This document shows, piece after piece, positions 43,741-55,770 of a stretch of DNA of 64,000 nt. Below the pieces are notes generated by a model. It was not told the DNA's origin. It made no database searches and saw only the letters and a list, made by a program, of their open reading frames with translations. Position numbers and translations under genes: made by a program. The DNA is from Theodoxus fluviatilis (lineage: Eukaryota > Mollusca > Gastropoda > Cycloneritida > Neritidae): NCBI GenBank assembly GCA_034096865.1, contig JAWQFJ010001198.1, forward strand, positions 25,001 to 89,000, in the 5' to 3' direction. Position 1 is the first letter of the stretch, and the number at the start of each line of letters is the position of its first letter.

Positions 43741-45530
43741 CACTCTTGCCTTCTCTGCCTCGACGTCTCTGTCTCGTCCTTTGTCTGATGCTCTCTGTCT
43801 TGCCCTTTCTGCCTTGTCCTCTCAACCTCTGTCTCGTCCTCTCTGCCTCGTCCTCTCTGTCTTGTCATTTGTCTGATCCTCGCTGTCTTGTCCTCTCTGT
43901 CCTGTTCACTCTGTCTTGTTCTCTCTGTCTTGTTCTCTCTGTCTTGTCCTTTCTGTCTTGTCCTCTCTGTCTTGTCCTCTCTGTCTTGTCCTTTCTGTCT
44001 TGTCCTCTCTGTCTTGTATTCTCTGCCTTGTCCACTCTGCCTTGTCCTTTCTGTCTTGTCATCTCTGTCTTGTCCACTCTGCCTTGTCCTCTCTGTATTG
44101 TTCTCTCTGTCTTGTCCTTTCTGTCTTGTCCTCTCTGTCTTGTCCTTTCTGTCTTGTCCTCTCTGTCTTGTCCTCTCTGTCTTGTCCTCTCTGTCTTGTC
44201 CTCTCTGTCTTGTCCTCTCTGTCTTGTCCACTCTGCCTTGTCCTCTCTGTCTTGGTCTCTCTGTCTTGTCCTTTCTGTCTTGTCCTCTCTGTCTTGTCCT
44301 CTCTGTCTTGTCCTTCTGTCTTGTCCTCTCTGTCTTGTCCTTTGTCTTGTCCTCTCTGTCTTGTCCTCTCTGTCTTGTCCTTTCTGTCTTGTATTCTCTG
44401 CCTTGTCCACTCTGCCTTGTATTCTCTGCCTTGTCCACTCTGCCTTGTCCTTTCTGTCTTGTCCTCTCTGCCTTGTCCTCTCTGTCTTGTCCTTTCTGTC
44501 TTGTCCTCTCTGTCTTGTCCTTTCTGTCTTGTCCTCTCTGTCTTGTCCTCTCTGTCTTGTCCTCTCTGTCTTGTCCTCTCTGTCTTGTCCTCTCTGTCTT
44601 GTATTCTCTGCCTTGTCCTTTCTGTCTTGTCCTCTCTGCCTTGTCCTCTCTGTCTTGTCCTCTCTGTCTTGTCCTTTCTGTCTTGTCCTCTCTGCCTTGT
44701 CCTTTCTGTCTTGTCCTCTCTGTCTTGTATTCTCTGCCTTGTCCTTTCTGCCTTGTCCTCTCTGCCTTGTCCTCTCTGTCTTGTCCTTTCTGTATTGTCC
44801 TCTCTGCCTTGTCCTTTCTGTCTTGTCCTCTCAGTCTTGTCCTTTCTGTCTTGTCCTTTCTGTCTTGTCCTCTCTGTCTTGTCCTCTCTGCCTTGTCCTC
44901 TCTGTCTTGTCCTTTCTGTATTGTCCTTTCTGTCTTGTCCTTTCTGCCTTGTCCTCTCTGCCTTGTCCTCTCTGTCTTGTCCTTTCTGTCTTGTCCTTTC
45001 TGTCTTGTCCTTTCTGTCTCGTCCTCTCTGTCTTGTCCTTTCTGTCTTGTCCTTTCTGTCTTGTCCTTTCTGTCTTGTCCTCTCTGCCTTGTCCTCTCTG
45101 TCTTGTCCTTTCTGTCTTGTCCTTTCTGTCTTGTCCTCTCTGCCTTGTCCTCTCTGTCTTGTCCTTTCTGCCTTGTCCTCTCTGTCTTGTCCTTTCTGTC
45201 TTGTCCTTTCTGCCTTGTCCTTTCTGTCTTGTCCTTTCTGTATTGTCCTCTCTGCCTTGTCCTTTCTGTCTTGTCCTTTCTGTCTTGTCCTCTCTGTCTT
45301 GTCCTTTCTGTCTTGTCCTTTCTGTCTTGTCCTCTCTGCCTTGTCCTTTCTGTCTTGTCCTCTCAGTCTTGTCCTCTCAGTCTTGTCCTTTCTGTCTTGT
45401 CCTTTCTGTATTGTCCTCTCTGCCTTGTCCTTTCTGTCTTGTCCTCTCTGTCTTGTCCTTTCTGTCTTGTCCTTTCTGTCTTGTCCTTTCTGTCTTGTCC
45501 TCTCTGCCTTGTCTTTTCTGTCTTGTCCTT
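43738..45530. repeat. 14-bp minisatellite, about 125 units
   Basis: Unit TCTGTCTTGTCCTC with CT/TT and CC/TC variants. All three + frames (ORFs of 707, 590 and 538 codons) and minus frames stay open because neither strand of the unit holds a stop. These are not genes. Confidence 0.97.
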
Positions 45531-45618
45531 GACACACACGCACACACACGCACACACGCACGCACACAAACACGCACGCACGCACACACGCATGCACGCA
45601 CACACAAACACACACGCA

Positions 45619-45653
<35 letters not shown>
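45531..45653. repeat. (CA)n/(CG)n-interrupted microsatellite
   Basis: ACACGCACGC-type tract grading into pure CA. Confidence 0.95.
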
Positions 45654-45868
45654 GAACTGACAGTCACACACATCAGGCCAGAAAAAAAGAGTGAGTGTGA
45701 GACGAGGGTCTCTGATTGCCCAAGAGGAGTGTGACAATGCTCTCGCCCTATCTCTTGCTGTAGCAAACTAGTAGACGATCCTAACCACGGACAGGCCTAG
45801 GATCTCCTCCGAAATTTGCATTAACAGCTTGATTTCATATACAAAATATGTTTGTATCTTTCGTTCGC
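45654..45868. repeat. About 213-bp direct repeat, copy 2
   Basis: Same as 43438-43650. The sequences diverge right after TTTCGTTCGC. Confidence 0.95.
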
Positions 45869-45937
45869 TCTGCAAACGTACGGTTTACATACAGCTCTTA
45901 CATTAATAAACGTTAGGGTACAACAAGTCAATCTCTC

Positions 45938-45968
45938 CCTCCCTCCCTCCCTCCCTCCCCCCTCCCTC

Positions 45969-46031
<63 letters not shown>
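45938..46031. repeat. (CCCT)n, C run and (CT)n
   Basis: CCCT tetramers, C tract, then about 52 bp CT. Preceded by AATAAACGTTAGGGTAC. Confidence 0.96.
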
Positions 46032-46039
46032 ATCTAGGA

Positions 46040-46490
46040 AGGCTCCAAGGCGGTATCGAGCAAAAAAAGGAGTTGCTGATAAAACAGCACACACTGACTA
46101 CAGACGAAGGTACGAAAGCCTACTAAGAGAATTTTTTTTTTCTTCTCAGAAACTAGTCTAGCTCTTGTAAGAAGTATAAAATGCCCAGATACATTTTGGT
46201 CAAAGATACATGTAAGCAGGAAATCGGTCAGTATGCCAAACATTGATTTAGATGTTTGGAAAAAATATTTTCCAAAATCTTCTTCAGCAGATCGCACAGA
46301 ATTCTGGCGATAGTTTTGATGAAGAGGACGACATTCTTCACTCAGAGCTTGATGCTGCAATGAGTGAGGATGAGGTCCGAGCCGCTGTACATAGGGTAAA
46401 GACAGGCAAGGCTCCTGGGATTGACGGTATACCAGGAGAGTGCTTCAAAATAACCACAGACAAAATCGTACAATTCCTGACAAAACACAC
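46040..46490 (+). mobile_element. LINE fragment, reverse transcriptase N-terminal region
   Basis: Broken frames give RRYRAKKGVADKTAHTDYRR and RYESLLREFFFSS. One frame from 46252 reads DEEDDILHSELDAAMSEDEV and RVKTGKAPGIDGIPGECFK, the conserved finger segment before the catalytic motifs. It may be the 5' part of the same family as 53559-55770. Confidence 0.75.
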
Positions 46491-46850
46491 TCACCACCCC
46501 TCCCCCCAAGACCAATAAGACTGTTTGTAAGGAGAGTCAAAAGGCTAACAGTGGTTGGGCTGGTGAAAAGAGCAGCTTGTACTTTCCTGACGTCACATGC
46601 CGGGAACATGTGTCCTATGGGAAGGGCAAAGGGTGAGATGAATAGATATTTCATCACACGTGATCACGCACACTACAAGGTAGTTGTTTTCACTACCATC
46701 GGTTCATGCAGGATATTGTCTTCCCTTTATCTCAATGCTGGATCTCTCCTCCAGTGCATCCTTCAAACAATAATTCGTCAATAAAATTTCCTTCGTTTGT
46801 GAATGTCATGTACCATGAAACACACAAGCAGTCCCACACTACTTTTCACC
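46491..46850. other. Unique sequence, no gene seen
   Basis: Nothing supported. Confidence 0.5.
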
Positions 46851-46854
46851 TACC

Positions 46855-46947
46855 TACACACCCCTACACACAAACCTACACACACACACACACATCTACA
46901 CACACACACACACACACACATCTACACACACACACACACACACACAC

Positions 46948-46988
<41 letters not shown>

Positions 46989-47094
46989 CATACACACACA
47001 CACTCCTACACACACACACCTCTACACAAACACCACCCCCCTACACAACACACACAACACACACACATCTACACACACACACACACACACACAC
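46855..47094. repeat. (CA)n-rich tract ending at a gap
   Basis: CA repeats interrupted by TCTACA; about 230 bp. Confidence 0.96.
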
Positions 47095-47104
47095 NNNNNN
47101 NNNN
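47095..47104. other. Assembly gap (10 N)
   Basis: Ten Ns between a CA tract and a GGA tract. Confidence 0.99.
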
Positions 47105-47478
47105 AGAAGAAGAGAAGGAGAAGGCAGAAGAAGGAGGAAGAGAGGAGGTGAGGAGGAGGAGGAGGGAGGAGGAGGGGAGGAAGGAGAGGAAGAGGAAGAG
47201 AGAGAGGAGGAGGAGGGAGGGGAGGGAGGGAGGGAGGGAAGGAAGGAAGAAAGAAAGAAAGAAAGAGGGAGGAGGGGAGGGAGGGAGGGAGGGAGGGAGG
47301 GAGGAAGGGAGAGAGGGAGGGAGGGAGGGAGGGAGGGAGGAGGGAGGGAGGAGGGAGGGAGTGGGAGGGAGGGAGGGAGGGAGGGAGGGAGAGGGAGGGA
47401 GGGAGGGAGGGAGGGAGGGAGGGAGGGAGGGAGGGAGGGAGGGAGGGAGGAGGAGGTGGAGGAGGAGGAGGAGAAGAA
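47105..47478. repeat. (GGA)n/(GGGA)n polypurine tract
   Basis: About 370 bp of pure or near-pure purine. Confidence 0.97.
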
Positions 47479-47559
47479 GTAGTGGACCAAAGGTAGTCGT
47501 CTCTAAAAGCACGTCACTGTAACTGGGAGAGCATGCAATGCAGTCACAGACGTGTGTCG

Positions 47560-48470
47560 TAAGTACCACAGTGGAGTCAAACACGTGTACTGTAGGGCCG
47601 AGAGTGGAGTCAAACACGTGTACTGTAGGGCCGAGAATGGAGTCAAACACGTGTACTGTAGGGCCGAGAGTGGAGTCAAACACGTGTACTGTAGGGCCGA
47701 GAATGGAGTCAAACACGTGTACTGTAGGGCCGAGAATGGAGTCAAACACGTGTACTGAAGGGCCGAGAATGGAGTCAAACACGTGTACTGTAGGGCCGAG
47801 AATGGAGTCAAACACGTGTACTGTAGGGCCGAGAATGGAGTCAAACACGTGTACTGAAGGGACAAGAATGGAGTCAAACACGTGTACTGGGAGGTGAAGG
47901 AGGAGAAAAAGAAGTCAAACACGTGTACTGTAAGGATTGCAGTGGAGTCAAACACGTATACTGTAAGGACTACAGTGGAGTCAAACACATGTAATGCAGG
48001 GACTAGAGTGGAGTCAAACACGTGTACTGTAAGAACTACAAAGGAGTCAAACACGTATACTGTTAGGACTAAAGTGGAGTCGAACACGTGTACCGTAGGG
48101 ATTAAAGTGGAGTCAAAGATGTATACTGTAAGGACTGCAGTGGAGTCAAACACATGTACTGTAAGGACTTACAAAGGAGTCAAACACGTGTACTGTAAGG
48201 ATTACAATGGAGTCGAACACGTGTACTGTAGGAACTAGAGTGGAGTCAAACTCGTGTACTGTACGGACTAAAGTGGAGTCAAAGATGTATACTGTAAGGA
48301 TTAAAGTGGAGTCAAACACTAGTTCTGTAAAGACTACAGTGGAGTCAAACATGAGCACTGTAGGGACTACAGTGGAGTCAAACAAGTGTGCTGTAAAGAC
48401 TACGTGTACTTTTGGGATTACAGAGGGCAGTAGAAACATATATGTGTACTGTAGGAACTAAAGAGGAAAG
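47560..48470. repeat. 33-bp satellite, about 27 units
   Basis: Units GTGGAGTCAAACACGTGTAC plus TGTAGGGCCGAGA; later units read TGTAAGGACTACA. It is ordered at left and diverged at right. A multiple of 3, so 11-residue repeated frames are open on both strands. Confidence 0.95.
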
Positions 48471-48499
48471 TCAAGAAGCATAGCAAATTATGTGTACGC

Positions 48500-50790
48500 A
48501 CTGCAGGGATTACAGAGAGGATTGGCGTGGGTACCGGGTACTGCAGGGACTACAGAGAAGATTGACACGGGTACCGGGTACTGCAGGGACTACAGAGAGA
48601 ATTGACACGGGTACCGGGTACTGCAGGGACTACAGAGAAGATTGACACGGGTACCGGGTACTGCAGGGACTACAGAGAGGATTGACACGGGTACCGGGTA
48701 CTGCAGGGACTACAGAAGATTGACACGGGTACCGGGTACTGCAGGGACTACAGAGAAGATTGACACGGGTACCGGGTACTGCAGGGACTACAGAGAAGAT
48801 TGACACGGGTACCGGGTACCGGGTACTGCAGGGACTACAGAGAGGATTGACACGGGTACCGGGTACTGCAGGGACTACAGAGAGGATTGACACGGGTACC
48901 GGGTACTGCAGGGACTACAGAGAGGATTGACACGGGTACCGGGTACTGCAGGGACTACAGAGAGGATTGACACGGGTACCGGGTACTGCAGGGACTACAG
49001 AGAGGATTGACACGGGTACCGGGTACTGCAGGGACTACAGAGAGGATTGACACGGGTACCGGGTACTGCAGGGACTACAGAGAGGATTGACACGGGTACC
49101 GGGTACTGCAGGGACTACAGAGAGGATTGACACGGGTACCGGGTACTGCAGGGACTACAGAGAGGATTGACACGGGTACCGGGTACTGCAGGGACTACAG
49201 AGAAGATTGACACGGGTACCGGGTACCGGGTACTGCAGGGACTACAGAGAGGATTGACACGGGTACCGGGTACTGCAGGGACTACAGAGAGGATTGACAC
49301 GGGTACCGGGTACTGCAGGGACTACAGAGAGGATTGACACGGGTACCGGGTACTGCAGGGACTACAGAGAGGATTGACACGGGTACCGGTACTGCAGGGA
49401 CTACAGAGAGATTGACACGGGTAACGGGTACTGCAGGGACTACAGAGATGATTGACACGGGTACCGGTACTGCAGGGACTACAGAGAGGATTTGACACGG
49501 GTACCGGGTACTGCAGGGACTACAGAGAAGATTGACACGGGTACCGGGTACTGCAGGGACTACAGAAGATTGACACGGGTACCGGGTACTGCAGGGACTA
49601 CAGAGAGGATTGACACGGGTACCGGGTACTGCAGGGACTACAGAGAGGATTGACACGGGTACCGGGTACCGGGTACTGCAGGGACTACAGAGAGGATTGA
49701 CACGGGTACCGGGTACTGCAGGGACTACAGAGAGGATTGACACGGGTACCAGGTACTGCAGGGACTACAGAGAGGATTGACACGGGTACCGGGTACTGCA
49801 GGGACTACAGAGAGGATTGACACGGGTACCGGGTACTGCAGGGACTACAGAGAGGATTGACACGGGTACCGGGTACTGCAGGGACTACAGAGAGGATTGA
49901 CACGGGTACCGGGTACTGCAGGGACTACAGAGAGGATTGACACGGGTACCGGGTACTGCAGGGACTACAGAGAGGATTGACACGGGTACCGGGTACTGCA
50001 GGGACTACAGAGAGGATTGACACGGGTACCGGGTACTGCAGGGACTACAGAGAGGATTGACACGGGTACCGGGTACTGCAGGGACTACAGAGAGGATTGA
50101 CACGGGTACCGGGTACTGCAGGGACTACAGAGAGGATTGACACGGGTACCGGGTACTGCAGGGACTACAGAGAGGATTGACACGGGTACCGGGTACTGCA
50201 GGGACTACAGAGAGGATTGACACGGGTACCGGGTACTGCAGGGACTACAGAGAGGATTGACACGGGTACCGGGTACTGCAGGGACTACAGAGAGGATTGA
50301 CACGGGTACCGGGTACTGCAGGGACTACAGAAGATTGACACGGGTACCAGGTACTGCAGGGACTACAGAGAGGATTGACACGGGTACCGGGTACTGCAGG
50401 GACTACAGAGAGGATTGACACGGGTACCAGGTACTGCAGGGACTACAGAGAGATGAACGGTACTTGGGACACGGGTTGACACGGGTACTGCAGGGACTAC
50501 AGAGAGGATTGACACGGGTACCGGGTACTGCAGGGACTACAGAGAAGATTGACACGGGTACCGGGTACTGCAGGGACTACAGAGAGGATTGACACGGGTA
50601 CCGGGTACTGCAGGGACTACAGAGAGGATTGACACGGGTACCGGGTACTGCAGGGACTACAGAGAGGATTGACACGGGTACCGGGTACTGCAGGGACTAC
50701 AGAGAGGATTGACACGGGTACCGGGTACTGCAGGGACTACAGAGAAGATTGACACGGGTACCGGGTACCGGGTACTGCAGGGACTACAGA
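48500..50790. repeat. 40-bp satellite, about 57 units
   Basis: Unit GATTGACACGGGTACCGGGT plus ACTGCAGGGACTACAGAGAG. Very homogeneous from 49750 to 50320. Some units carry an extra ACCGGGT. Each unit holds GGTACC and CTGCAG palindromes. Confidence 0.97.
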
Positions 50791-50920
50791 GGGCGGTGGA
50801 ATGCATGGGAGTATGTTTCGTTGTGTCTGCAGTTCTGTTTGGCACTAGTGGCGACCTGTACACAATATTTCTACTTTCAACGCATCACTAGCCAGACTCC
50901 CTTCCAGGACTCTCTCTATC

Positions 50921-51036
<116 letters not shown>

Positions 51037-51212
51037 GAGCCACAAACAGACACACTGACACTGACACATACGCATACACACACACCCCTCACTCTTTGAA
51101 CCCGTAGTTCTATTGAATTCCCAAACATACCCCACTTGTGCTTTGCACATACCGCACCAAGACATATCGTGCAGGAAATACCACAATTATGTGCCATGAG
51201 CACCTACCCTGA

Positions 51213-51293
<81 letters not shown>

Positions 51294-51296
51294 GAG

Positions 51297-51336
<40 letters not shown>
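51213..51336. repeat. (GA)n - (GACA)n - (GA)n compound
   Basis: GA, then about 50 bp GACA, then GA. Confidence 0.97.
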
Positions 51337-51605
51337 AACCTACTCTCATTTAAACGCATGCATGGGGTCAACTTGGGGTGGAGTGGGGTGTGTGACTATT
51401 TCTGTGGGATGATTCAGTGAAGGACACCGTCAGACCAGCCGCCCCACATAGCTAGGAGGGCGGGCGGTGGGCCAAGTTGGCAGAGAAGGCGGGAGTTTTC
51501 TCTAGAGCCATGAATCAGAGCGCTGGAATATACCCAACGTAAGCCAGCCAATTCTATCTTTGGCAGTCTACACTACGAGCACGTCAGCCTCGCTACTCGT
51601 CCTCA

Positions 51606-51611
<6 letters not shown>

Positions 51612-51666
<55 letters not shown>

Positions 51667-51684
51667 CCTCCCTCCCTCCCTCCC
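51612..51684. repeat. (CT)n and (CCCT)n
   Basis: About 50 bp CT followed by CCCT tetramers. Confidence 0.96.
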
Positions 51685-53009
51685 ACTCCTCTCTCGTGTG
51701 GCAACACACACGACACTACTGAGCATGTATCCAATGTTACACAAGTCAGATGAAACGCAGAACTTGACCCACGCCTTCCAAAAACTGGCTTCCTTTTACA
51801 CACACACACACCCCCCTTTTTCCGTTGCCCTTCAAGCACCTATACACCCAGTTATAGTGATTCACACGCATAGGGACATTATAAAAAGTCTGTCGGCAGC
51901 TTTAATACAAACATGTTACACAGCATGCACAAAGAACGACGTGTAAAACATTCATTCCATTCTCGTCATGCGGTTGATTAAAAAATATATGTCTGCACAG
52001 GCATATTTACTTTTCACATAAGTGACGATGAATGGTGTGCCAGCAAATTCACAGATCCATGAACACTCTGGTGACACCTCTAAGCCACATGGCGACGAGC
52101 ACAATGTCAGGAAGGGACGGAAAATGGTTAACTAGAATTCACACACTCACACATACACATGCGTGCGCGTTCATACTTGCATGTACACACACACGCGCGA
52201 GCGCGAGCGCGCGCGCACGCACTTGTCTCACAAGAGCCCTTTCAACATTAGTTGACTAGGGGCAGCATGGCCTAAGTGCACTGCGTGTTTCCTCAGGAGT
52301 GAGGGCGTTGCCCTCACTACACGCCTTTGATCATGGTACACGTGCGTGCAAGCACAGCGCGAGAAATGGTCGTGGGGTCTTTTTGCAGTTACATACATGT
52401 GTACACAACGCCATCTTGTCACGCTCCTACGCCAACACTGCCTCCCGTGGCTGAAAATAGCAGTCATTCAAGTATTGCATTTCGTGCAACCTCAAAATAA
52501 CTGGCCAGCGGTTTAACAGATAGTCTTCTTTGTCAAAAGGTCGCTATGGACTGCAGCAATGCATGAAGGCTCCTCGCACAGTACGTAGTCTCACCGCTCT
52601 CTCCCCTAACAAACAGACAGTTCAGAATAACTTGCATTATGATGTAGCAGAGACAGTATTTTTAAAATACGTCGTGCACCAGGCAGTGGTTACGTCACTC
52701 AGTACCGCAGTATTGGGAATGAAAGGAAGCATTCACCAACAGCATCATGTGCAAACATAGCTCCCTCCTCTCTCCGAAAAGCCTCACCTCGCCCAAGGGT
52801 CAAATCTAATTATAGCTCTGTGGCTGGCAGACTGGAACTGCTGGGAGAAGGGAAAGATAAGGTTGGAGGTAGAATAGGGCCTTCTGGTTGACTAGTGGAG
52901 AATGGCAGCCTTCTGTAGCAACTGTAGAGCCACACTACGGATTGAGGGGCACTCAGTGCTAGTTGCCTTGGTCCTTGGTAGCACACCTCACCAGTGTAAG
53001 TGTGCATCT
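51685..53009. other. Unique sequence, no gene seen
   Basis: A GC/CA alternating tract at about 52185-52222 has Z-DNA potential. No supported coding frame. Confidence 0.5.
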
Positions 53010-53010
53010 A

Positions 53011-53046
<36 letters not shown>

Positions 53047-53129
53047 TTGTGTGTGTGTATGTGTGTGTGTATGTGTGTGCGTGTATGTGTGTGTGTGTGT
53101 GTGTGTGCGTGTGTGTGTGTGTTTGTGAC
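53010..53129. repeat. (TG)n tract
   Basis: Interrupted TG; it is followed by a short frame KNEKLEEVLLKKPGHAEELL to a stop at about 53240 that I cannot assign. Confidence 0.93.
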
Positions 53130-53344
53130 ATAAAGAATGGTGTGGGACTGTACTCAAAGAATGAGAAGCTGGAAGAGGTGCTACTGAAGAAACCTGGCCA
53201 TGCTGAAGAGCTCCTTAGGCTGCTTTCAGAAGCCTGTTGATGGATAAATCCAATAGTGTATGAACCCTCCTCTTTCTCCTCCACCCCACCCACCCCCTCT
53301 CCCTTCCCTCTCCTCTCCGTCACCTCCTCCTGGAGTTCTACTGA

Positions 53345-53545
53345 AAGAGGCAGGCGTGAAGAGGCCAGGCACCTTGCAATGATATTTGGGATGGAGTTGA
53401 GTGTGCCGAGATGGAGTAGAATGTAGTAGAGTGTACTGGGATGGAGTGGGGTGCTTTGGGATGGAGTTGAGTGTGCCTAGATGGAGTAGAATGTAGTAGA
53501 GTGTACTGGGATGGAGTGGGGTGTATTGGGATGAAGGGGTGTGGT
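53345..53545. repeat. GGGATGGAGT-type minisatellite
   Basis: Imperfect units with GATGGAGTAGAATGTAGTAG and TGTACTGGGATGGAGT, repeating at about 80 bp with sub-repeats. Confidence 0.85.
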
Positions 53546-54685
53546 GTGTATATGGTCTCGGCAGAGGCAAACTATACGTAGCCTTCGTAGACTACAAGAA
53601 GGCGTTTGACTGTCTATCACGGACACCTTTGGAGGATACTACAGAGTAGTGCATTGTCTACGAAACTCACCAAAATGATGAAACTTGTGTATTCGAAAGT
53701 TCAGTCTTGCGTCCGTTGGTACCATCAGATTAGAGAGTTCTTTCAGGTTGGTATGAGACTGGGTGCAAAAGAGAGCACGTCCATTTTTCTCTTATACATC
53801 AACACCGTGGCAGATTACATCAGAGCCCACGGGAAGCATGGCGTACAAATGGTACCGGACGCAGATGAGATCTTCGCTTTACTATTCGCAGACGATATAG
53901 CCTTACTATCATCCACACCCAACAATATCAGAAAAAACTAAGGTAATGGTATTGGGGAAAAGGTGGACACTTAGCCGAGAGCGAAAGATGGTATCTTAGC
54001 CATACACTATTGCATGTTGTGAACAGATACAATTATTTAGGCTATATCTTTCCTACTCGACTTTCCACAGCTGCTACAATAGAAGAAGTTGCCATTAAAG
54101 GCAAACAAAGGGCTGTCCAGTTATTGAAAACTATGTGGACCCTCTGCAACAAAAACCGTGCTGTATTCTTCAGGCTTTTTGATGCACAAGTGCAGCCTTG
54201 CCTATTGTATGGTGCAGAAAATTGGGGCCTAGAGAATCAACACAAAATCGAAAAAGTACATTTTTTGCATGTAAAAAGTTCATGAGTTAAGACGTTAAAA
54301 CACCAAACCACTTTGTGTACGGCAAACTTGGCAGGTACCCTCTGGCTATCGAGCGGTAAAATATTGGATGAGACTGCATGTCCAGCATGCTACCATATAA
54401 ATTACCTAGACATGTTTATGTAATGCTACAGAAATCACATGTCCATGATGGTAAAAATTGGTCTAGTATTGTAAAAAAACAAACACCTTATGTAAGTTAG
54501 GGTTCACCTACGTGTGGCTGAATGGAGAAGTTGAGTATGAGATAAGATTTCTAATACAACTTAAACAAAGACTAGACGATTGTTTTCGACAATCTTGGGA
54601 TGAACGAAATGGTAATATTCATAGATTTGCACTATATTCTGCCTTCGAAAACGTATTTGGTCAAGAAAAATACTTTACCTTTCTG

Positions 54686-54919
54686 GGCCCGTATTCACAA
54701 CGGCGATTTATCGGCGATTTATTTTAACCCCGATATATCTCTAAACTCAGACGATTCCAACTGCCTGTTCCGCTCTCCCTTGGCTGGAAACCAGTATATA
54801 GAGCAAAGTGCAACCTAGGATCCTCTAACGAGCGTACCTTATCTAACCGATCAAGATAACGCGGGGCTAGGGGATAAATCGAGTGTTAAAAAGATAAATC
54901 GCCGTTGTGAATACGGGCC
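54686..54919 (+). mobile_element. MITE family B, copy 1, inside the LINE
   Basis: 234 bp with a perfect 27-bp inverted repeat starting GGCCCGTATTCACAACGGCG. It is flanked by CTG on both sides (54683-54685, 54920-54922). Removing it restores the LINE reading frame through F-L-I-I-K-K. A 3-bp CTG duplication and GGCCC ends suggest a PIF/Harbinger-type element. Confidence 0.9.
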
Positions 54920-55066
54920 CTGATCATTAAGAAATTTAGAGACGCATTTATCAAATTCAGAGTTGGAACGAACACCTTAAGAATTAGCCAACGCTATAAT
55001 CACAGTGAAGCAAACGAGCTAACCTGCCCATTCTGTAATGTGTTGGAAAATGAAAATCATTTGATG

Positions 55067-55427
55067 ATGATGTCCACTTATATGGCGCACATATCCATGC
55101 TGGCAGCATGCTCAAGGCGCAGGAGATTGGGGGGAAGGGAGAAAAAGTTTACAAAACAGAGACTGGTGCACAGTCTTTCAGTCAGGTATGTCCTTTCATT
55201 TGAGACTATTTACACAGATCCCAAGTCAGAAAAGGTGAGTCTTCAGAGTGCTCTTGAAGTCCTCTAGTGACTTCGCTTCTCGCATGTTCTGGGGGAGCGC
55301 ATTCCACAGGGTTGGACCACAGTAGGAGAACGAGCGGGCGACCCAAGCGCTTCCCTATGTGGCCGGCCCTACTGGGTGGAGCTAGCAGTGACTGGGAAGC
55401 AGAGCGAAGACATCTGGGGGGGTCTTA
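55067..55427 (-). mobile_element. 5'-truncated CR1-like LINE, inserted antisense in the LINE
   Basis: On the minus strand RSFSYCGPTLWNALPQNMRE and SLEDFKSTLKTHLF then stop, followed by a 3' UTR ending CATCATCATC. This is the usual C-terminus and tail of CR1-like elements. Removing it joins HLM to YCSAYSELRDKY in the host LINE. Confidence 0.85.
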
Positions 55428-55770
55428 TACTGCAGTGCTTACAGTGAATTAAGAGATAAATATATTAAAGAGTTCCTGCATGTGAATAAAATGAGAGACT
55501 GCGGATGGTTGCTGAAAGGCACTAACGCTCGAATAACAAGGAGTGTATCCATGTACATCTTCTATGCCTTGAAACTCAGAGAGGAAAAAAGAAACACCAA
55601 CATGTTAACCTTGTATTGAATCTGTTTTGATTGTAACTGATAATTATTGCTGCGTTTTGTTTGAATATCCAAACATGTGGATTTTTGCCACACTGATAAA
55701 TCGTTGTTATATATGTAGTTCAACGGGCTGTCGCCCTATGAATAAAATTTCAGTTCAGTTCAGTTCAGTT

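Larger units (their letters stand above)
53559..55770 (+). mobile_element. Broken LINE with reverse transcriptase core and two nested insertions
   Basis: Motif A: GKLYVAFVDYKKAFD (about 53565-53610). After a frameshift, TKLTKMMKLVYSKVQSCVRW and LLYINTVADYI. Catalytic FADD at 53885-53896. Then VNRYNYLGYIF, VQPCLLYGAENWGLENQ, VWLNGEVEYEIRFLIQLKQR and the 3' part NTLRISQRYNHSEANELTCP to LREEKRNTNMLTLY. The 3' end is CGGGCTGTCGCCCTATG then AATAAA (about 55740) and (TTCAG)n. Multiple stops and indels make it dead. It is interrupted at 54686-54919 and 55067-55427. It lacks a 5' half. Confidence 0.88.

Noticed and set aside
43611..45734. 707-codon open frame on the + strand (and 528 codons on the minus strand)
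   Set aside because: Entirely the 14-bp minisatellite; open in every frame because the unit has no stop codon.
47538..48238. Repeat proteins with CTVGPRVESNT units on both strands
   Set aside because: The 33-bp satellite unit is a multiple of three, so frames stay open by default.
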